Assembly (NCBI RefSeq): GCF_003574425.1
Contig: NZ_QLIU01000030.1
Coordinates: 1-64,000 of the forward strand
Reading direction: 5' to 3'
DNA length: 64,000 bases
Source of the DNA: Cysteiniphilum halobium
Lineage (GTDB): Bacteria; Pseudomonadota; Gammaproteobacteria; Francisellales; Francisellaceae
This document shows, piece after piece, positions 35,847 to 45,897 of the stretch (positions are counted from its first letter, which is position 1; every line of letters begins with the position of its first letter). The translations under genes and the position numbers were made by a program. The notes under the pieces were generated by a model, which ran no database searches, had not been told where the DNA came from, and was given only the letters and a program-made list of their open reading frames with translations.

Positions 35847-38549
35847 TTAAAAATGACTCATGCGACAAACAATAGCAAACTCACAATACTGGCAACTACT
35901 TGCCGAAGGTGTGACCATCGATTCTCCCGCGACAAAATCAGACATTTGTTTTTGCAACTGAGCTTGCCAATAATACTTTAGCGCCATGTAATTTTGTGGC
36001 ATATCATCTGCTACTTTCTTTATAGGATAAGCTTTTGGCTCACCCGCCATTATCCAATCATCAATACTTGAGATACTTTGTAACCCTATCTTAGCACCAT
36101 TTATTATAGCAACAGCTACCGCATCGGCATCTTCATAGATAGCATATAATGGCAATTGTGACTCAGTAATTGGTGATTTTAGTAAATCGCTAATCTGATA
36201 ACTTTTAGACGTTTTATAATCAATCACTACGGTATGATTATCCGCCAATCGATCAACTCGATCCAGACGCAATTTAAGCGTGACACCAGCAATTGTACAT
36301 TCTAACTCTTTTTCAAGTGCCACAACCTCAAATGATGCTTGACGCAACTTCTCATAATCAAGCCATTGTAAGATTATCTCTTGCAAACGCGTTATTTCAA
36401 CCTCTTTAATTAATGCTGGCAGTATATTGATTAATGCCACATGTTTATTCAACGCCGATTTGACATGCTGTTTTATTACTTCAACTAAAACATCTTTTGC
36501 AGTATTGATTAAGTTGTCAGATGTTCTTAATTGTCGCCATACTTGCTCTAATACATGATGAATAATCAACCCCTTCTCGAGGGCTGATAGTATCGGTTTA
36601 TGTGTCTTATCCGCATCAAGATGCAACCGATGAATCAACGCCGCGCGATACGGACACTCAGCAAAATTTTTAAAAACTTGTGAGCCACCCTTGACCTGTT
36701 GACAGCTGTCAGCGATTATTGCTTGCAAGGTATTATCCTCAAAGACAGCAAACTGAATAGGCACATCCGCTTTATCATCAGATTTTGTATGATCATAATG
36801 AATCTCAGCTAAATTCATTAATAAAGGTGAACATGTTTGTATTTTTTCATCATTTAATAAAGCATAACTAAAATAAATATTTTTCGCCTGCTTTGTTAGA
36901 CGTTTGGTAATTGTCTTAGCAAATTGAAGCTCACGCTCAACACTAGAATGCGGCATTGACTTTGATCTTTGTAGCGACAAAGGTAAATAAGGGTTCATAT
37001 TAGCAAAGCTTGGCCAATTGTTATCGTTCATCCTGATGACAAAAAGATGATCAAAGTAGATTTCTGTTGCCTCAAGCACACCTAAAATATGTACGTGTGG
37101 GTTATACTTTGTTTCCGTTTGAAAAAGTGTGTTGCTTACTAAGTTTTGTAACTCTATTAACCACTGATCAAACGTAAGATGGACGTCTAAACGCATTAAT
37201 ATAATAAGCTTATTAAGTAGTTTATAAAATTGCGCCAAAGCCTGATGCTCTATACTCGTTAGTTTACATTGATCAAGATATCCAAGTATCGCAATGGCTT
37301 GTTGTAACTTTTCAATAAAGGTAAAGGCTGTGAGTTTACATCCTTGCTTTTGTGATTGATGAAAGCTCATCATATTAGTGATAGTTTCTAATAAGATAGG
37401 ATCACAATCATCCGTAAATAACTTAAGTTTAACCAGTTTGCCAAATTTAATTGATTCAGGCACTTTGGATTTAAGTGCTTGCAGCTTCTGATATCTTTGT
37501 ACTTTGTAATCATCATACCCTTTAAGATAGCTTGAGCTAAGTACCAGTTTAATCTCATCAAAGTTTACAATTTTATCAAGCTTAAGCCATAACATAAGCT
37601 GATAAATAATCCCTTGGTGTAATAAGCTTTCACCACCTGATATGGTATATTCACGCATGCTGTTATCTAACAGTGGATTTTGCTTGGCTTGAGTAGTAAT
37701 AAAATACTGATCAAATACATTAACTAGAGAATTAAATTGCGCCTGCAAATCTGGTACAATTACACCAATGGTGGCTTGTGGTTGACTTTGACTTAACTCA
37801 AACACTGCTTTAGCAACCTTTTCAATTTCAAATTTATCCTCAAGATATTCGGTAATTTCAATATGGCTTGTCGTGTCCATTAAGCCCCACGTCTCTATAG
37901 CGATATGAAGTTCAGATGTACAATACGCTAAAAACATCTTCATTTGAGGTGTCACGGTATCAAAGCCCACTAAGATAATTTTCTGATAGCTAAAATAATT
38001 CACTGTCTTAGTTAACACCTCACTTCTTGCTAAAAGCTCTGTTATCAACCGTGATTTATCCGTCCAGTTATATTCCGTCAAAGTATTTTGGTAGCGTCCA
38101 ATCCATTGTAAAAACAAACGAATATTCTTATTATCTGACTGATTTTCAATATCTGCTACCCTCAAACGCCATTGCTGTAACAATTGCCATGCACTAAACA
38201 CAAGTTTTACTTGATGTGCATTGGGCATAAAAACATTCTCGTCTTCTTTAAGATAAGTCAACAGCAGAAATCGTGCTTCATCATCACTGATTAGATTAGG
38301 TAAAGAGCTATCTAACATTTGTGCATGAGCGTATAAAGCATCAATAAACCCATCAAAACTCATACAAACATCACGCAATACAACATATTGTTTTCGTGTA
38401 CGTGCATAGTTTAAATACAGTGTGGTTAAATGATCTTTTAAGCGGGTATTTGCAGTAATAACAATTGTTGTGTCATTGATTTGGTTGAACAATCTAAGAT
38501 AGTGACTGACATCTTTGTCATCATTTAATTGATTTTGTGCATCAAGCAT
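35847..38549 (-). CDS. AddB/RecB-like PD-(D/E)XK nuclease family protein (DNA repair)
   Basis: This 900-residue protein has a degenerate helicase-like N-terminal two-thirds and a C-terminal RecB-type nuclease: IIHHVLE (about 662), D763 in RLRLDRVD, and D777-Y-K779 in VIDYKTSK. C632 (FAECPYRA) together with C886, C889 and C895 (SSCQYCEFAIVC) matches the iron-sulphur staple of AddB-type nucleases. It corresponds to the stand-alone proteobacterial repair proteins of this type; these often neighbour an AddA/UvrD-like helicase, which is not adjacent here. The start overlaps the universal stress gene end by eight bases. Confidence 0.82.
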   Translation of the reverse strand: MLDAQNQLNDDKDVSHYLRLFNQINDTTIVITANTRLKDHLTTLYLNYARTRKQYVVLRDVCMSFDGFIDALYAHAQMLDSSLPNLISDDEARFLLLTYLKEDENVFMPNAHQVKLVFSAWQLLQQWRLRVADIENQSDNKNIRLFLQWIGRYQNTLTEYNWTDKSRLITELLARSEVLTKTVNYFSYQKIILVGFDTVTPQMKMFLAYCTSELHIAIETWGLMDTTSHIEITEYLEDKFEIEKVAKAVFELSQSQPQATIGVIVPDLQAQFNSLVNVFDQYFITTQAKQNPLLDNSMREYTISGGESLLHQGIIYQLMLWLKLDKIVNFDEIKLVLSSSYLKGYDDYKVQRYQKLQALKSKVPESIKFGKLVKLKLFTDDCDPILLETITNMMSFHQSQKQGCKLTAFTFIEKLQQAIAILGYLDQCKLTSIEHQALAQFYKLLNKLIILMRLDVHLTFDQWLIELQNLVSNTLFQTETKYNPHVHILGVLEATEIYFDHLFVIRMNDNNWPSFANMNPYLPLSLQRSKSMPHSSVERELQFAKTITKRLTKQAKNIYFSYALLNDEKIQTCSPLLMNLAEIHYDHTKSDDKADVPIQFAVFEDNTLQAIIADSCQQVKGGSQVFKNFAECPYRAALIHRLHLDADKTHKPILSALEKGLIIHHVLEQVWRQLRTSDNLINTAKDVLVEVIKQHVKSALNKHVALINILPALIKEVEITRLQEIILQWLDYEKLRQASFEVVALEKELECTIAGVTLKLRLDRVDRLADNHTVVIDYKTSKSYQISDLLKSPITESQLPLYAIYEDADAVAVAIINGAKIGLQSISSIDDWIMAGEPKAYPIKKVADDMPQNYMALKYYWQAQLQKQMSDFVAGESMVTPSASSCQYCEFAIVCRMSHF

Positions 38550-38973
38550 TTTTTAGTATAACCACATCACAAGGTGCATTATTAGAAATCTTACTGGCAA
38601 CTGAACCCATACGCCCAAAAACACCATGATGATGGCCATTGAGAATCAAAAGATCAATGTTATGTTCTTCAATATATTCAATAATGCCATCCGCTACAGA
38701 ATCCGCATCAATCACTTTGCAGATAACATGATTGTGTTTTGCAATATTTACGGTGACCTCAGTAAACTTTTGTGTCAAACGATCTTTAATTAACTGATTG
38801 GGCGTTTTTTCGGAAACACCAGCACCATACCCATAATCAAAAACCGTTTTATGAACGCTAACAACATGCAAATTTGCTTTTTTGGTTTTAGCATAGTCAA
38901 CTAAATGCGCCAATACTTTTTCCACATCATCATTGACATCAACCGCATAAATAATATTTCGGTATTCAAACAT
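38542..38973 (-). CDS. Universal stress protein (UspA family)
   Basis: The 143-residue single-domain Usp begins MFEYRNIIYAVDVNDD and ends with the ATP-binding motif LNGHHHGVFGRMGSVASKIS, then NAPCDVVILK. The G-2x-G-9x-G(S) pattern is broadly kept, suggesting nucleotide binding. AAAAGGAGAT precedes the ATG. It is upstream of and overlaps the AddB-like nuclease gene, an uncommon pairing with unclear meaning. Confidence 0.9.
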   Translation of the reverse strand: MFEYRNIIYAVDVNDDVEKVLAHLVDYAKTKKANLHVVSVHKTVFDYGYGAGVSEKTPNQLIKDRLTQKFTEVTVNIAKHNHVICKVIDADSVADGIIEYIEEHNIDLLILNGHHHGVFGRMGSVASKISNNAPCDVVILKNA

Positions 38974-39159
38974 TTATATCTCCTTTTTATTTTTATTGAA
39001 GTTACATCGTTTTTTTATTCTACTACACTCTATTATTATGCCCTTGAAATGATGGTCAAGAGAATACTTTGAATGAATCTTTTTACTTCAATCTAATTTT
39101 AGCTACAATATTCTTGTTTTCTGCTTTGAATTAATTAAAAAATTAATAAAGGAAAAGCC

Positions 39160-41226
39160 ATGGATAAGGATTTAAGTTTTTTATGCAACACACCATTAGC
39201 AGCCGATGCCAGTGCTATCAAACAACTACTTATCAGTAAGTTATTGCCACAAATAAAATGGCAACAAATAACACAGCATTATTTAAGTCCACTGGTCCCC
39301 TTTAATATCCATTATAGGCTTTATGAAATTTGTTATGCTAAAACAGATTTTAAGCCCATTTGGCTGCCAGATAATGAAACAAAGACAAATAGCTACTTAG
39401 GCAGATGGCTTAATAAGCTGAAATTTTCTGACATCTCTCAATTTTATCAATATAGTATTGACTCCCCACAGGACTTCTGGGGACAAGCCATCGCTGACTT
39501 GAATTTATCTTATACAAAAAAACCTTTAACTAGCTTTGATATGTCATTATTTCCACACACGCCAACCTGGCTACCTGGTGCTTGTTTTAATATTGCTGAT
39601 TGCTGTATTAATGTTGCAGATAATATCGTATCAAAGCCTGCAATTATTTATAAAGGCATGCGGGATGGTAAATGTATTGAGCAAACAATGAATTATGCCG
39701 AACTTCAAGACCTAGTGCACACAATTGCCACAGGATTTAAACAACACTATCAATTAAACCCAAAGGATACAGTTGCCATTATTATGCCGATGAATATTGA
39801 GGCGGTGGCAACTTATTTGGCCGTTATCTATCTTGGTGCGAGTGTTGTTTCAATTGCTGATAGTTTTTCTGAAAGTGAAATTGATAAAAGACTAAGTACC
39901 AGTAATTGCAAACTAGTAGTCACACAAGATGTGATTACTCGAGGCAATAAAACACTGAAGCTTTATCAAAAGATCATGAATTGTCAGGTTTCATCAATTA
40001 TCTGTTTAAACACTAAAAGTCAAAGTGTGAGTTTACGTGCCAATGATATGCTCTTTGACGATCTGTTAAATAAAAACAACTCAAATATAACACCCACGCC
40101 TTATCTCCACAATGCGCAGGGGGTTATAAATATTTTATTCTCCTCCGGTACGACAGGTACAGCTAAAGCGATTGTTTGGGAACAAAGTACGGCTCTTAAG
40201 GTAGCAACTGATGCTAAGCTTTATATGGATACTAATGAAGAAGATATCTGGGCATGGCCGACAAGCCTTGGTTGGATGATGGGACCATGGCTTGTGTTTA
40301 CCGTCTTTTTAAATCGTGCAACGATGGCATTAACTGAAGATTTATCAACCTCCCTTGAGTTTGCTCAGTTTATTGAGAGAACTCAAGTCACTAAACTAGG
40401 CGTGATTCCTAGCATTGTCAATGCTTGGCATAAAAATGCTGTGCTAGAACAGGTTAACTGGCAGCATATTAAGCTCTTTGCCAGCACCGGTGAAGCATCC
40501 AATGTTGAAGATATGTTTTATTTATCTTTGCATGCTCACTATAAACCAATCATTGAATATTGTGGCGGCACCGAGATTGGTGGTGCTTATATCAGCTCGA
40601 CACTCTTGCAAGCGAATGCCCCTGCACAGTTTTCACAAGTATGCTTTGGTATTGAGCTTATACTTTTAGATGAGAATCAAAAGATTTTGCTACAAAGTGG
40701 CAAGGTAATTGGAGAAGCTGCATTAAGCTCTTGCGCATTAGGCCTATCTAATCGCTTATTAAATGCTGATAACAATGATATCTATTATAATGGTATGCCA
40801 CTTTATAATGGCAAACCACTGCGTAGACATGGCGATTTGTTAAAACGCTCAGCTAATGGTTACTACCATTCATTAGGACGTGCTGACAATACCATGAATT
40901 TAGGCGGCATTAAAACCTCTAGCGCTGAAATTGAACAGGTGCTTCTAAATTTGGAAGGTATTTATGAGTTAGCCGCAGTTGCAGTGAATAATGAGACAAA
41001 AGGGATATCTAAGCTGGTAATATATGTCGTACCAATGGTACCGCTAGATATTTGTCAACTAAAAATTCAAATGCAAGCACTACTGAAAGAATATTTAAAT
41101 CCATTGTTTAAAATAAACGATGTTATTTTAATTGAAAAACTGCCAAGAACGGCAAGCAACAAAGTCATACATCGTGAATTAAAAGCGCATTATGCGCAGT
41201 ATTGTCAAAACAGTACGTGTTGCTAA
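39160..41226 (+). CDS. Acyl-CoA synthetase of the acetyl/acetoacetyl-CoA synthetase group
   Basis: The 688-residue ANL-superfamily enzyme has the P-loop ILFSSGTTGTAKAIVWE, the acetyl-CoA-synthetase-like aromatic motif DIWAWPTSLGWMMGPWLV, EYCGGTEIGGAY, the hinge region HGDLLKRSANGYYHSLGRADN, and the C-terminal catalytic Lys in RTASNKVIHRELK. The N-terminal region resembles the ACS-N cap. It activates a short-chain or other carboxylate to acyl-CoA via an acyl-adenylate; the substrate is not readable. AAAGGAAAAGCC precedes the ATG. It converges with ftsZ with a 10-base gap. Confidence 0.82.
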   Translation: MDKDLSFLCNTPLAADASAIKQLLISKLLPQIKWQQITQHYLSPLVPFNIHYRLYEICYAKTDFKPIWLPDNETKTNSYLGRWLNKLKFSDISQFYQYSIDSPQDFWGQAIADLNLSYTKKPLTSFDMSLFPHTPTWLPGACFNIADCCINVADNIVSKPAIIYKGMRDGKCIEQTMNYAELQDLVHTIATGFKQHYQLNPKDTVAIIMPMNIEAVATYLAVIYLGASVVSIADSFSESEIDKRLSTSNCKLVVTQDVITRGNKTLKLYQKIMNCQVSSIICLNTKSQSVSLRANDMLFDDLLNKNNSNITPTPYLHNAQGVINILFSSGTTGTAKAIVWEQSTALKVATDAKLYMDTNEEDIWAWPTSLGWMMGPWLVFTVFLNRATMALTEDLSTSLEFAQFIERTQVTKLGVIPSIVNAWHKNAVLEQVNWQHIKLFASTGEASNVEDMFYLSLHAHYKPIIEYCGGTEIGGAYISSTLLQANAPAQFSQVCFGIELILLDENQKILLQSGKVIGEAALSSCALGLSNRLLNADNNDIYYNGMPLYNGKPLRRHGDLLKRSANGYYHSLGRADNTMNLGGIKTSSAEIEQVLLNLEGIYELAAVAVNNETKGISKLVIYVVPMVPLDICQLKIQMQALLKEYLNPLFKINDVILIEKLPRTASNKVIHRELKAHYAQYCQNSTCC

Positions 41227-41236
41227 CTAAAGTTTG

Positions 41237-42325
41237 TTAGTTTGTATCAGGATTGGCTTTACGCGCCAAGGTTTGCCCTTCGGTTAAGCTATTTTGGTTA
41301 GATTGTGTCTGTGTTTTCACCTGACGAATCGTATTATAGCGTTCAGTCGTCACATCAACATCAAAGCCGGTTGCAATAATGGTAATATCAACATTATCGC
41401 CCATATCTTCTTTGATTGAGGTACCAATAATAACTGGCGCATCTGCTGAGGCAATTTCTGCCACTCGATCACCTAACTCAGTAAACTCGCCTAAAGAAAT
41501 ATCATTACTAGAGGTGACACATACCAATAAACCTTTGGCATCTTTAAGTTCGATGTCTTCCAACAAGTCACAAGAGACAGCTTTATCAACAGCTTTTAAA
41601 ATACGATCCTCACCACCGGCGTGCCCCGTGCCAATAACTGCCAAACCAGGCGAGGCCATAACTGTTTTGACATCCGCAAAGTCAACGTTAATGTGACCTG
41701 GTGTACGAATGATCCCAGTCATTGATGACATAGCATTATAAAGCACATCATTGGCAGCATGAAAAGCCTCCATTAAGGTTGTTCTATCCCCTAATGATTT
41801 ACGTAGTTTATCATTAGGAATGACAATTAATGAATTAACATGTTCCTGAAGCGCTGAAATACCTTGTCTGGCAATCACTTCACGACGACGCCCTTCAAAG
41901 GAAAAAGGTGTCGTCACTACACCAACCGTAACAATACCTTTACGTTTTGCAACTTCTGCAATAACTCCAGCGGCTCCCGTACCTGTACCACCACCCATAC
42001 CAGCAGTAATAAACAACATATCGCAATTAGCGATTGCTTCTTCAATATGATGCATGCTTTCTTGCGCTGCTTTAAGCCCCACTTCAGGATTAGCACCTGC
42101 TCCTAACCCTTTAGAAATGAATTCACCAATTTGGACTTTATGTGGCGATAAATTCTTATCAAGTGCCTGTTTATCGGTGTTCATAGCATATATTTGCGCA
42201 CCTTGCAGTCCTCTTTCCACCATGTAGCTTACAGCGTTACCGCCTCCACCACCAACACCAATTACTTTAATGCGACCATGTTCAAAACCACTTGAATATT
42301 GTTCATGTTCTGATTTTGTCATCAT
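41237..42325 (-). CDS. ftsZ: Cell division protein FtsZ
   Basis: The 362-residue tubulin homologue has IKVIGVGGGGGNAVSYM, the GTP signature MGGGTGTGAAG (residues 111-117), the T7-loop region VDFADVKTVMASPGLAVIGTG and NVDITIIATGF. It forms the cytokinetic ring. The C-terminal linker is short and ends EGQTLARKANPDTN; the conserved tail that binds FtsA/ZipA (DIPAFLR-like) is not visible in any frame. Also unusual is the setting: no ftsA, ftsQ or lpxC beside it, but an acyl-CoA synthetase and phaR. AGGAGAAATG gives the start. Confidence 0.95.
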   Translation of the reverse strand: MMTKSEHEQYSSGFEHGRIKVIGVGGGGGNAVSYMVERGLQGAQIYAMNTDKQALDKNLSPHKVQIGEFISKGLGAGANPEVGLKAAQESMHHIEEAIANCDMLFITAGMGGGTGTGAAGVIAEVAKRKGIVTVGVVTTPFSFEGRRREVIARQGISALQEHVNSLIVIPNDKLRKSLGDRTTLMEAFHAANDVLYNAMSSMTGIIRTPGHINVDFADVKTVMASPGLAVIGTGHAGGEDRILKAVDKAVSCDLLEDIELKDAKGLLVCVTSSNDISLGEFTELGDRVAEIASADAPVIIGTSIKEDMGDNVDITIIATGFDVDVTTERYNTIRQVKTQTQSNQNSLTEGQTLARKANPDTN

Positions 42326-42546
42326 TTCTCCTCAACTTTTCCCTTAACTAAATCGCTATAGTATATACGTAAATACGCTAAAATAACGATATTTCTGCGC
42401 TTTCATTGTAAAATCTTTCGTAAATAAAACGTAAATTTAGACAAATTATTTTTTGCGTAGTGTATTTGCTTTTCTCATATATTGATAATAAGTAATTTAT
42501 GTTACACTGCATTCAAGTAAATTTGCTAGATGATGGGAATTTTTTC

Positions 42547-43017
42547 ATGGAAAAGCAATACGATAAAGCCAGAGTCAGGCTCATTAAAAAATATCCTAAT
42601 CGACGCTTGTATGATACGCAAGATAGTTGCTATATCACCGCAGAAGGTGTGCATAAGCTAATTATTGAGCATGAAAATGTTGTCGTTGTTGAGAATAAAA
42701 GTGGTAAAGATATTACGCGTAGCGTATTAATGCAGATCATCAATGATCTTGAGGAAAGCAGCCCAAGACAGATGTTTAGTAATGAGTTTTTGGCGCAGAT
42801 TATTAAATCTTATGGCACAGATATGCAAAATACACTAGTGATGTGTTTTAACAAAACGCTGGATCTGTATTTAGGGCAAAAACATGCAACTGAAGCCATT
42901 ACCAAAAAATTAAATACTGCAATGACACCAAGCGACTACTTTAATACTACAGCAAGAGAGAATATTGATCGCTGGCAAAAATCTTGGGATAATCTAAAAA
43001 GTTCTAAAAAGTCTTAA
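42547..43017 (+). CDS. phaR: Polyhydroxyalkanoate synthesis repressor PhaR
   Basis: From ATG 42547 the 156-residue protein begins MEKQYDKARVRLIKKYPNRRLYDTQDSCYIT, the PHB/PHA accumulation DNA-binding domain, followed by a PHB-binding-type domain (LMQIINDLEESSPRQMFSNEFLAQIIKSYG). In other bacteria it represses phasin and PHA genes and detaches on PHA granules. An in-frame ATG 48 bases upstream is possible; the chosen start has GATGGGA before it and matches the family N terminus. No phaC or phasin is in the window. Confidence 0.88.
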   Translation: MEKQYDKARVRLIKKYPNRRLYDTQDSCYITAEGVHKLIIEHENVVVVENKSGKDITRSVLMQIINDLEESSPRQMFSNEFLAQIIKSYGTDMQNTLVMCFNKTLDLYLGQKHATEAITKKLNTAMTPSDYFNTTARENIDRWQKSWDNLKSSKKS

Positions 43018-43031
43018 AATTTTCCGATGTT

Positions 43032-43967
43032 TTACGCTAATAGGTACATAAATAGCGGCAGTGTTACTAATGAAAGCAATGTACTTGAGAAGTAAATGCT
43101 GGTTGCCTCCTCTGGTCTTGCGTTCCACTGCACTGCTAACACAGTAGCAATTGTAGCAGTGGGCATTGCTAATAAATAGACCATCTCCCTTGCAGAATCA
43201 CCCTGTATTCCAAAAAGAATCACAATAAACCATGCAATAAAACCACTAAAAAGGCTCTTCATCAATAGGTTAAATAGCAGTAATTTACTAAATCTTATTT
43301 TTGTTCTATAAAGTGCTAATCCTACAGTAAATAAAGAAACAAACATACAGGCTTTAGAAATGCTGTCAATTGAGTTAAAAATTACTTGAGGAATATAATC
43401 ACTAAATCCACTAAAGCTAGAAATTACACCTATTACAACTGCCAAAAACATAGGTGTTTTTAACGATCGACTAAAAGCAAATATAAATAGATTCTGTTTA
43501 CCTCTTTGCCCACCACTGTCAGTTTCTAATAAAATAATAGTAAGCGGAATTAAGACAATAGATACAATAAAATTTGCTTTTGCTACGGATATAATAGCGC
43601 TACTACCAATAACATAAGATAGAAAAGGAATTCCCATTCCACCCATATTAGGGAATGCACATAACATTGACTGCATTGCTGCATTGGATATTCTTTCTTT
43701 GAAAAAATACCTACTTGATATAAAAGTAACCAACCATATCAACATCATGGCAGTTAAAAATGCCAATAACCAGCGATAATCTAATATATCTGAAGTTTTG
43801 GCTTTTGCTGTTTCCATAAATAGTAATGCAGGAAAAACATAAAATGACACTAATTTTGCACATACTTTTTTGGCATCAATACCTACTACGCCGAAACGAA
43901 TAGAACACCAACCAACAAAAATTAAGATAAAAACGGGTAATATGGAGTTAATGATTTCAATAAGCAT
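43032..43967 (-). CDS. AEC-family (auxin efflux carrier-like) transporter
   Basis: The 311-residue membrane protein has about ten hydrophobic segments, beginning MLIEIINSILPVFILIFVGWCSIRFGVV. It carries the AEC feature FPNMGGMGIPF near residue 110 and ends in a hydrophobic helix. Bacterial members export or import organic acids such as malate; the substrate is unknown here. Its stop lies 14 bases from the convergent phaR. Confidence 0.85.
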   Translation of the reverse strand: MLIEIINSILPVFILIFVGWCSIRFGVVGIDAKKVCAKLVSFYVFPALLFMETAKAKTSDILDYRWLLAFLTAMMLIWLVTFISSRYFFKERISNAAMQSMLCAFPNMGGMGIPFLSYVIGSSAIISVAKANFIVSIVLIPLTIILLETDSGGQRGKQNLFIFAFSRSLKTPMFLAVVIGVISSFSGFSDYIPQVIFNSIDSISKACMFVSLFTVGLALYRTKIRFSKLLLFNLLMKSLFSGFIAWFIVILFGIQGDSAREMVYLLAMPTATIATVLAVQWNARPEEATSIYFSSTLLSLVTLPLFMYLLA

Positions 43968-44067
43968 TTTCTACTCCACTACTTGAAAACAAAATAAGTA
44001 ATTGATTATTTAACATAATGAGCTCCCCCTCTTTGAATAGTATTTTTTTAAGATACGGATTATTGAT

Positions 44068-45897
44068 TTATTTAGCAGCTAAGAAACGTTCAATCCGTTG
44101 ATATAACACTTCACACTCCTGGGGCACTAACTTGCCAAAATTAATGAAGCCATGAATCATGTTATCAAAATGGTAATGATGTGTATCAACGCCCTTTTCC
44201 ATCAAGCTTTGCGCAAAGAGTAAGCCCTCATCTCTTAAGGGATCAAAGCCTGCAGTAAATACCATCGTGCGTGGCATTTTTTCAAGATCTTTAATATAAA
44301 GTGGTGATATTTCTGGCTCAGTCCCATCCATTTCTTTAGGGCGATATTGCATATTATACCAATTGACTTGGCGTGATTCTAATAAATATCCTTGACTAAA
44401 TTCACGCATTGATTCTGTGTTATGCGTTAAATCAGTTGTAGGATAGATTAATACTTGATTACTAACTACAAACTCACCTGTTTGCAGTGATTTCTCGACA
44501 CAAAGCGCGGTGTAGTTACCTCCTGAGCTATCGCCAATCATCGTAAAGTCTTTATTGTCTGCCTTGATATCAGCAGCGTGCTCATATGCCCACTTAGTGA
44601 CTTGATAGACATCGTTAAGGCCTTCAGGATATGGATTTTCAGGTGCTAAACGATAGTCAACGGCTAAAACAACACGATTTGTCGTATGTGCTAAATGCCT
44701 GCATGGTGCATCAAATGAATCAAGCGTTCCTGAAACAAAGCCACCGCCATGCGTATAAACAATAATAGGCAAATGTTCCTTAGGGTTTGGGTGATACAAG
44801 CGCACATCAATCTCACGCCCTTTAACCTTTACCGCAAAATCACGCACAGATGTAATCTCAACCTTGTTGCCGGCATAAAGCATAAGAGATGCTGCAGATT
44901 TGCGGACACCCTCAATGCTTAAAGTATCATTTTTCCTATACTTATTCACAAAATCTAATAAGTTTTGCAGTTTTTCTGGTACAGCTTTTTGTCCATGATA
45001 CAGTGTGACTTTACGCATATTTTCAGATAATGCTTTGGATGCAGTAACTTCACTATTAGATTTAGCTAAAACATTAAACCAGCTTTGCTGGCGTGGTGTC
45101 ATCCGATCCCCCATTCCACTGATGGAACTTGCAATCCCCTGATCGCTACAATCGCTTTGTGCAAACTCCATTAAATGTTTACTTACCCAACGAATTAAAG
45201 TTATTGCTTTATCATGATTATCAAAACGTGTCTGCAAAATACAGTCGTTATTGGCAATACCATTAGTCCACGGCACATAATCAACAATAAAATTACAAGG
45301 CAGATAATGAAGTCCCGCCTCACGCGCTAATGCAAACTCCGGAAATGCCGTCATGCCTATGACACCTCCCCCCATCGCTTGATAACACTTTGCATCAATC
45401 ATCGTTGGAAATTGAGGTCCATCAATACATACACAAATTTGGCCAAAATGGATTAGAAAATCGAAGTGATCCTTTTGTTTTTTAATGCTATCAGCGGCTT
45501 TTTCACTGATTGGATGGGTTAATGACACATAAGCCAAAATGCCATCATCACAAAAAGTTGATTCACGCAACCCCTTAGTGCGATCAATATATTGATAAGG
45601 AATCGACATATCCCCAGGCTTTAATACGGTTTGTAAGCTACGTACAGACGACAAAGCTAAAATGGCCGTTGCACCATATTTTTTAAGGGCATAAATATTA
45701 GCGCGATAATTAATTTTGCCAGGTAAAATATTTTCAGCCTGTCCCGTACGACACAAAAATAGCATCTCAACATCATTGACTTTAATGCGATAAAAGCCAT
45801 TTGAACATAATCCAAATGGTGTCTCACGTGGCAGTGTTTCTAATATTTCAAACTCATCAAACTCTTCAAACCCACTGCTACCAATAATTGCCCACAT
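44068..45897 (-). CDS. Fusion: MTAP-like nucleoside phosphorylase + HSL-type alpha/beta hydrolase
   Basis: The 609-residue two-domain protein is encoded in one uninterrupted frame. Residues 1-~245 follow methylthioadenosine phosphorylase (IIGSSGF, LPGKINYRANIYALKKYGA, PGDMSIPYQYIDRT, IDGPQFPT, GMTAFPEFALAREAG, D206). However, the phosphate-site RHGxxH is R50-T51-GQA-E55, and the TACGS-like segment is SSVRS. Residues ~290-609 are a hormone-sensitive-lipase-type hydrolase: HGGG (383-386), nucleophile S457 in GDSSGG, D552 and H582. The N-terminal domain may have changed substrate or lost phosphorolysis. Start ATG 45897 follows GGAAGC. It is a stand-alone gene. Confidence 0.8.
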   Translation of the reverse strand: MWAIIGSSGFEEFDEFEILETLPRETPFGLCSNGFYRIKVNDVEMLFLCRTGQAENILPGKINYRANIYALKKYGATAILALSSVRSLQTVLKPGDMSIPYQYIDRTKGLRESTFCDDGILAYVSLTHPISEKAADSIKKQKDHFDFLIHFGQICVCIDGPQFPTMIDAKCYQAMGGGVIGMTAFPEFALAREAGLHYLPCNFIVDYVPWTNGIANNDCILQTRFDNHDKAITLIRWVSKHLMEFAQSDCSDQGIASSISGMGDRMTPRQQSWFNVLAKSNSEVTASKALSENMRKVTLYHGQKAVPEKLQNLLDFVNKYRKNDTLSIEGVRKSAASLMLYAGNKVEITSVRDFAVKVKGREIDVRLYHPNPKEHLPIIVYTHGGGFVSGTLDSFDAPCRHLAHTTNRVVLAVDYRLAPENPYPEGLNDVYQVTKWAYEHAADIKADNKDFTMIGDSSGGNYTALCVEKSLQTGEFVVSNQVLIYPTTDLTHNTESMREFSQGYLLESRQVNWYNMQYRPKEMDGTEPEISPLYIKDLEKMPRTMVFTAGFDPLRDEGLLFAQSLMEKGVDTHHYHFDNMIHGFINFGKLVPQECEVLYQRIERFLAAK

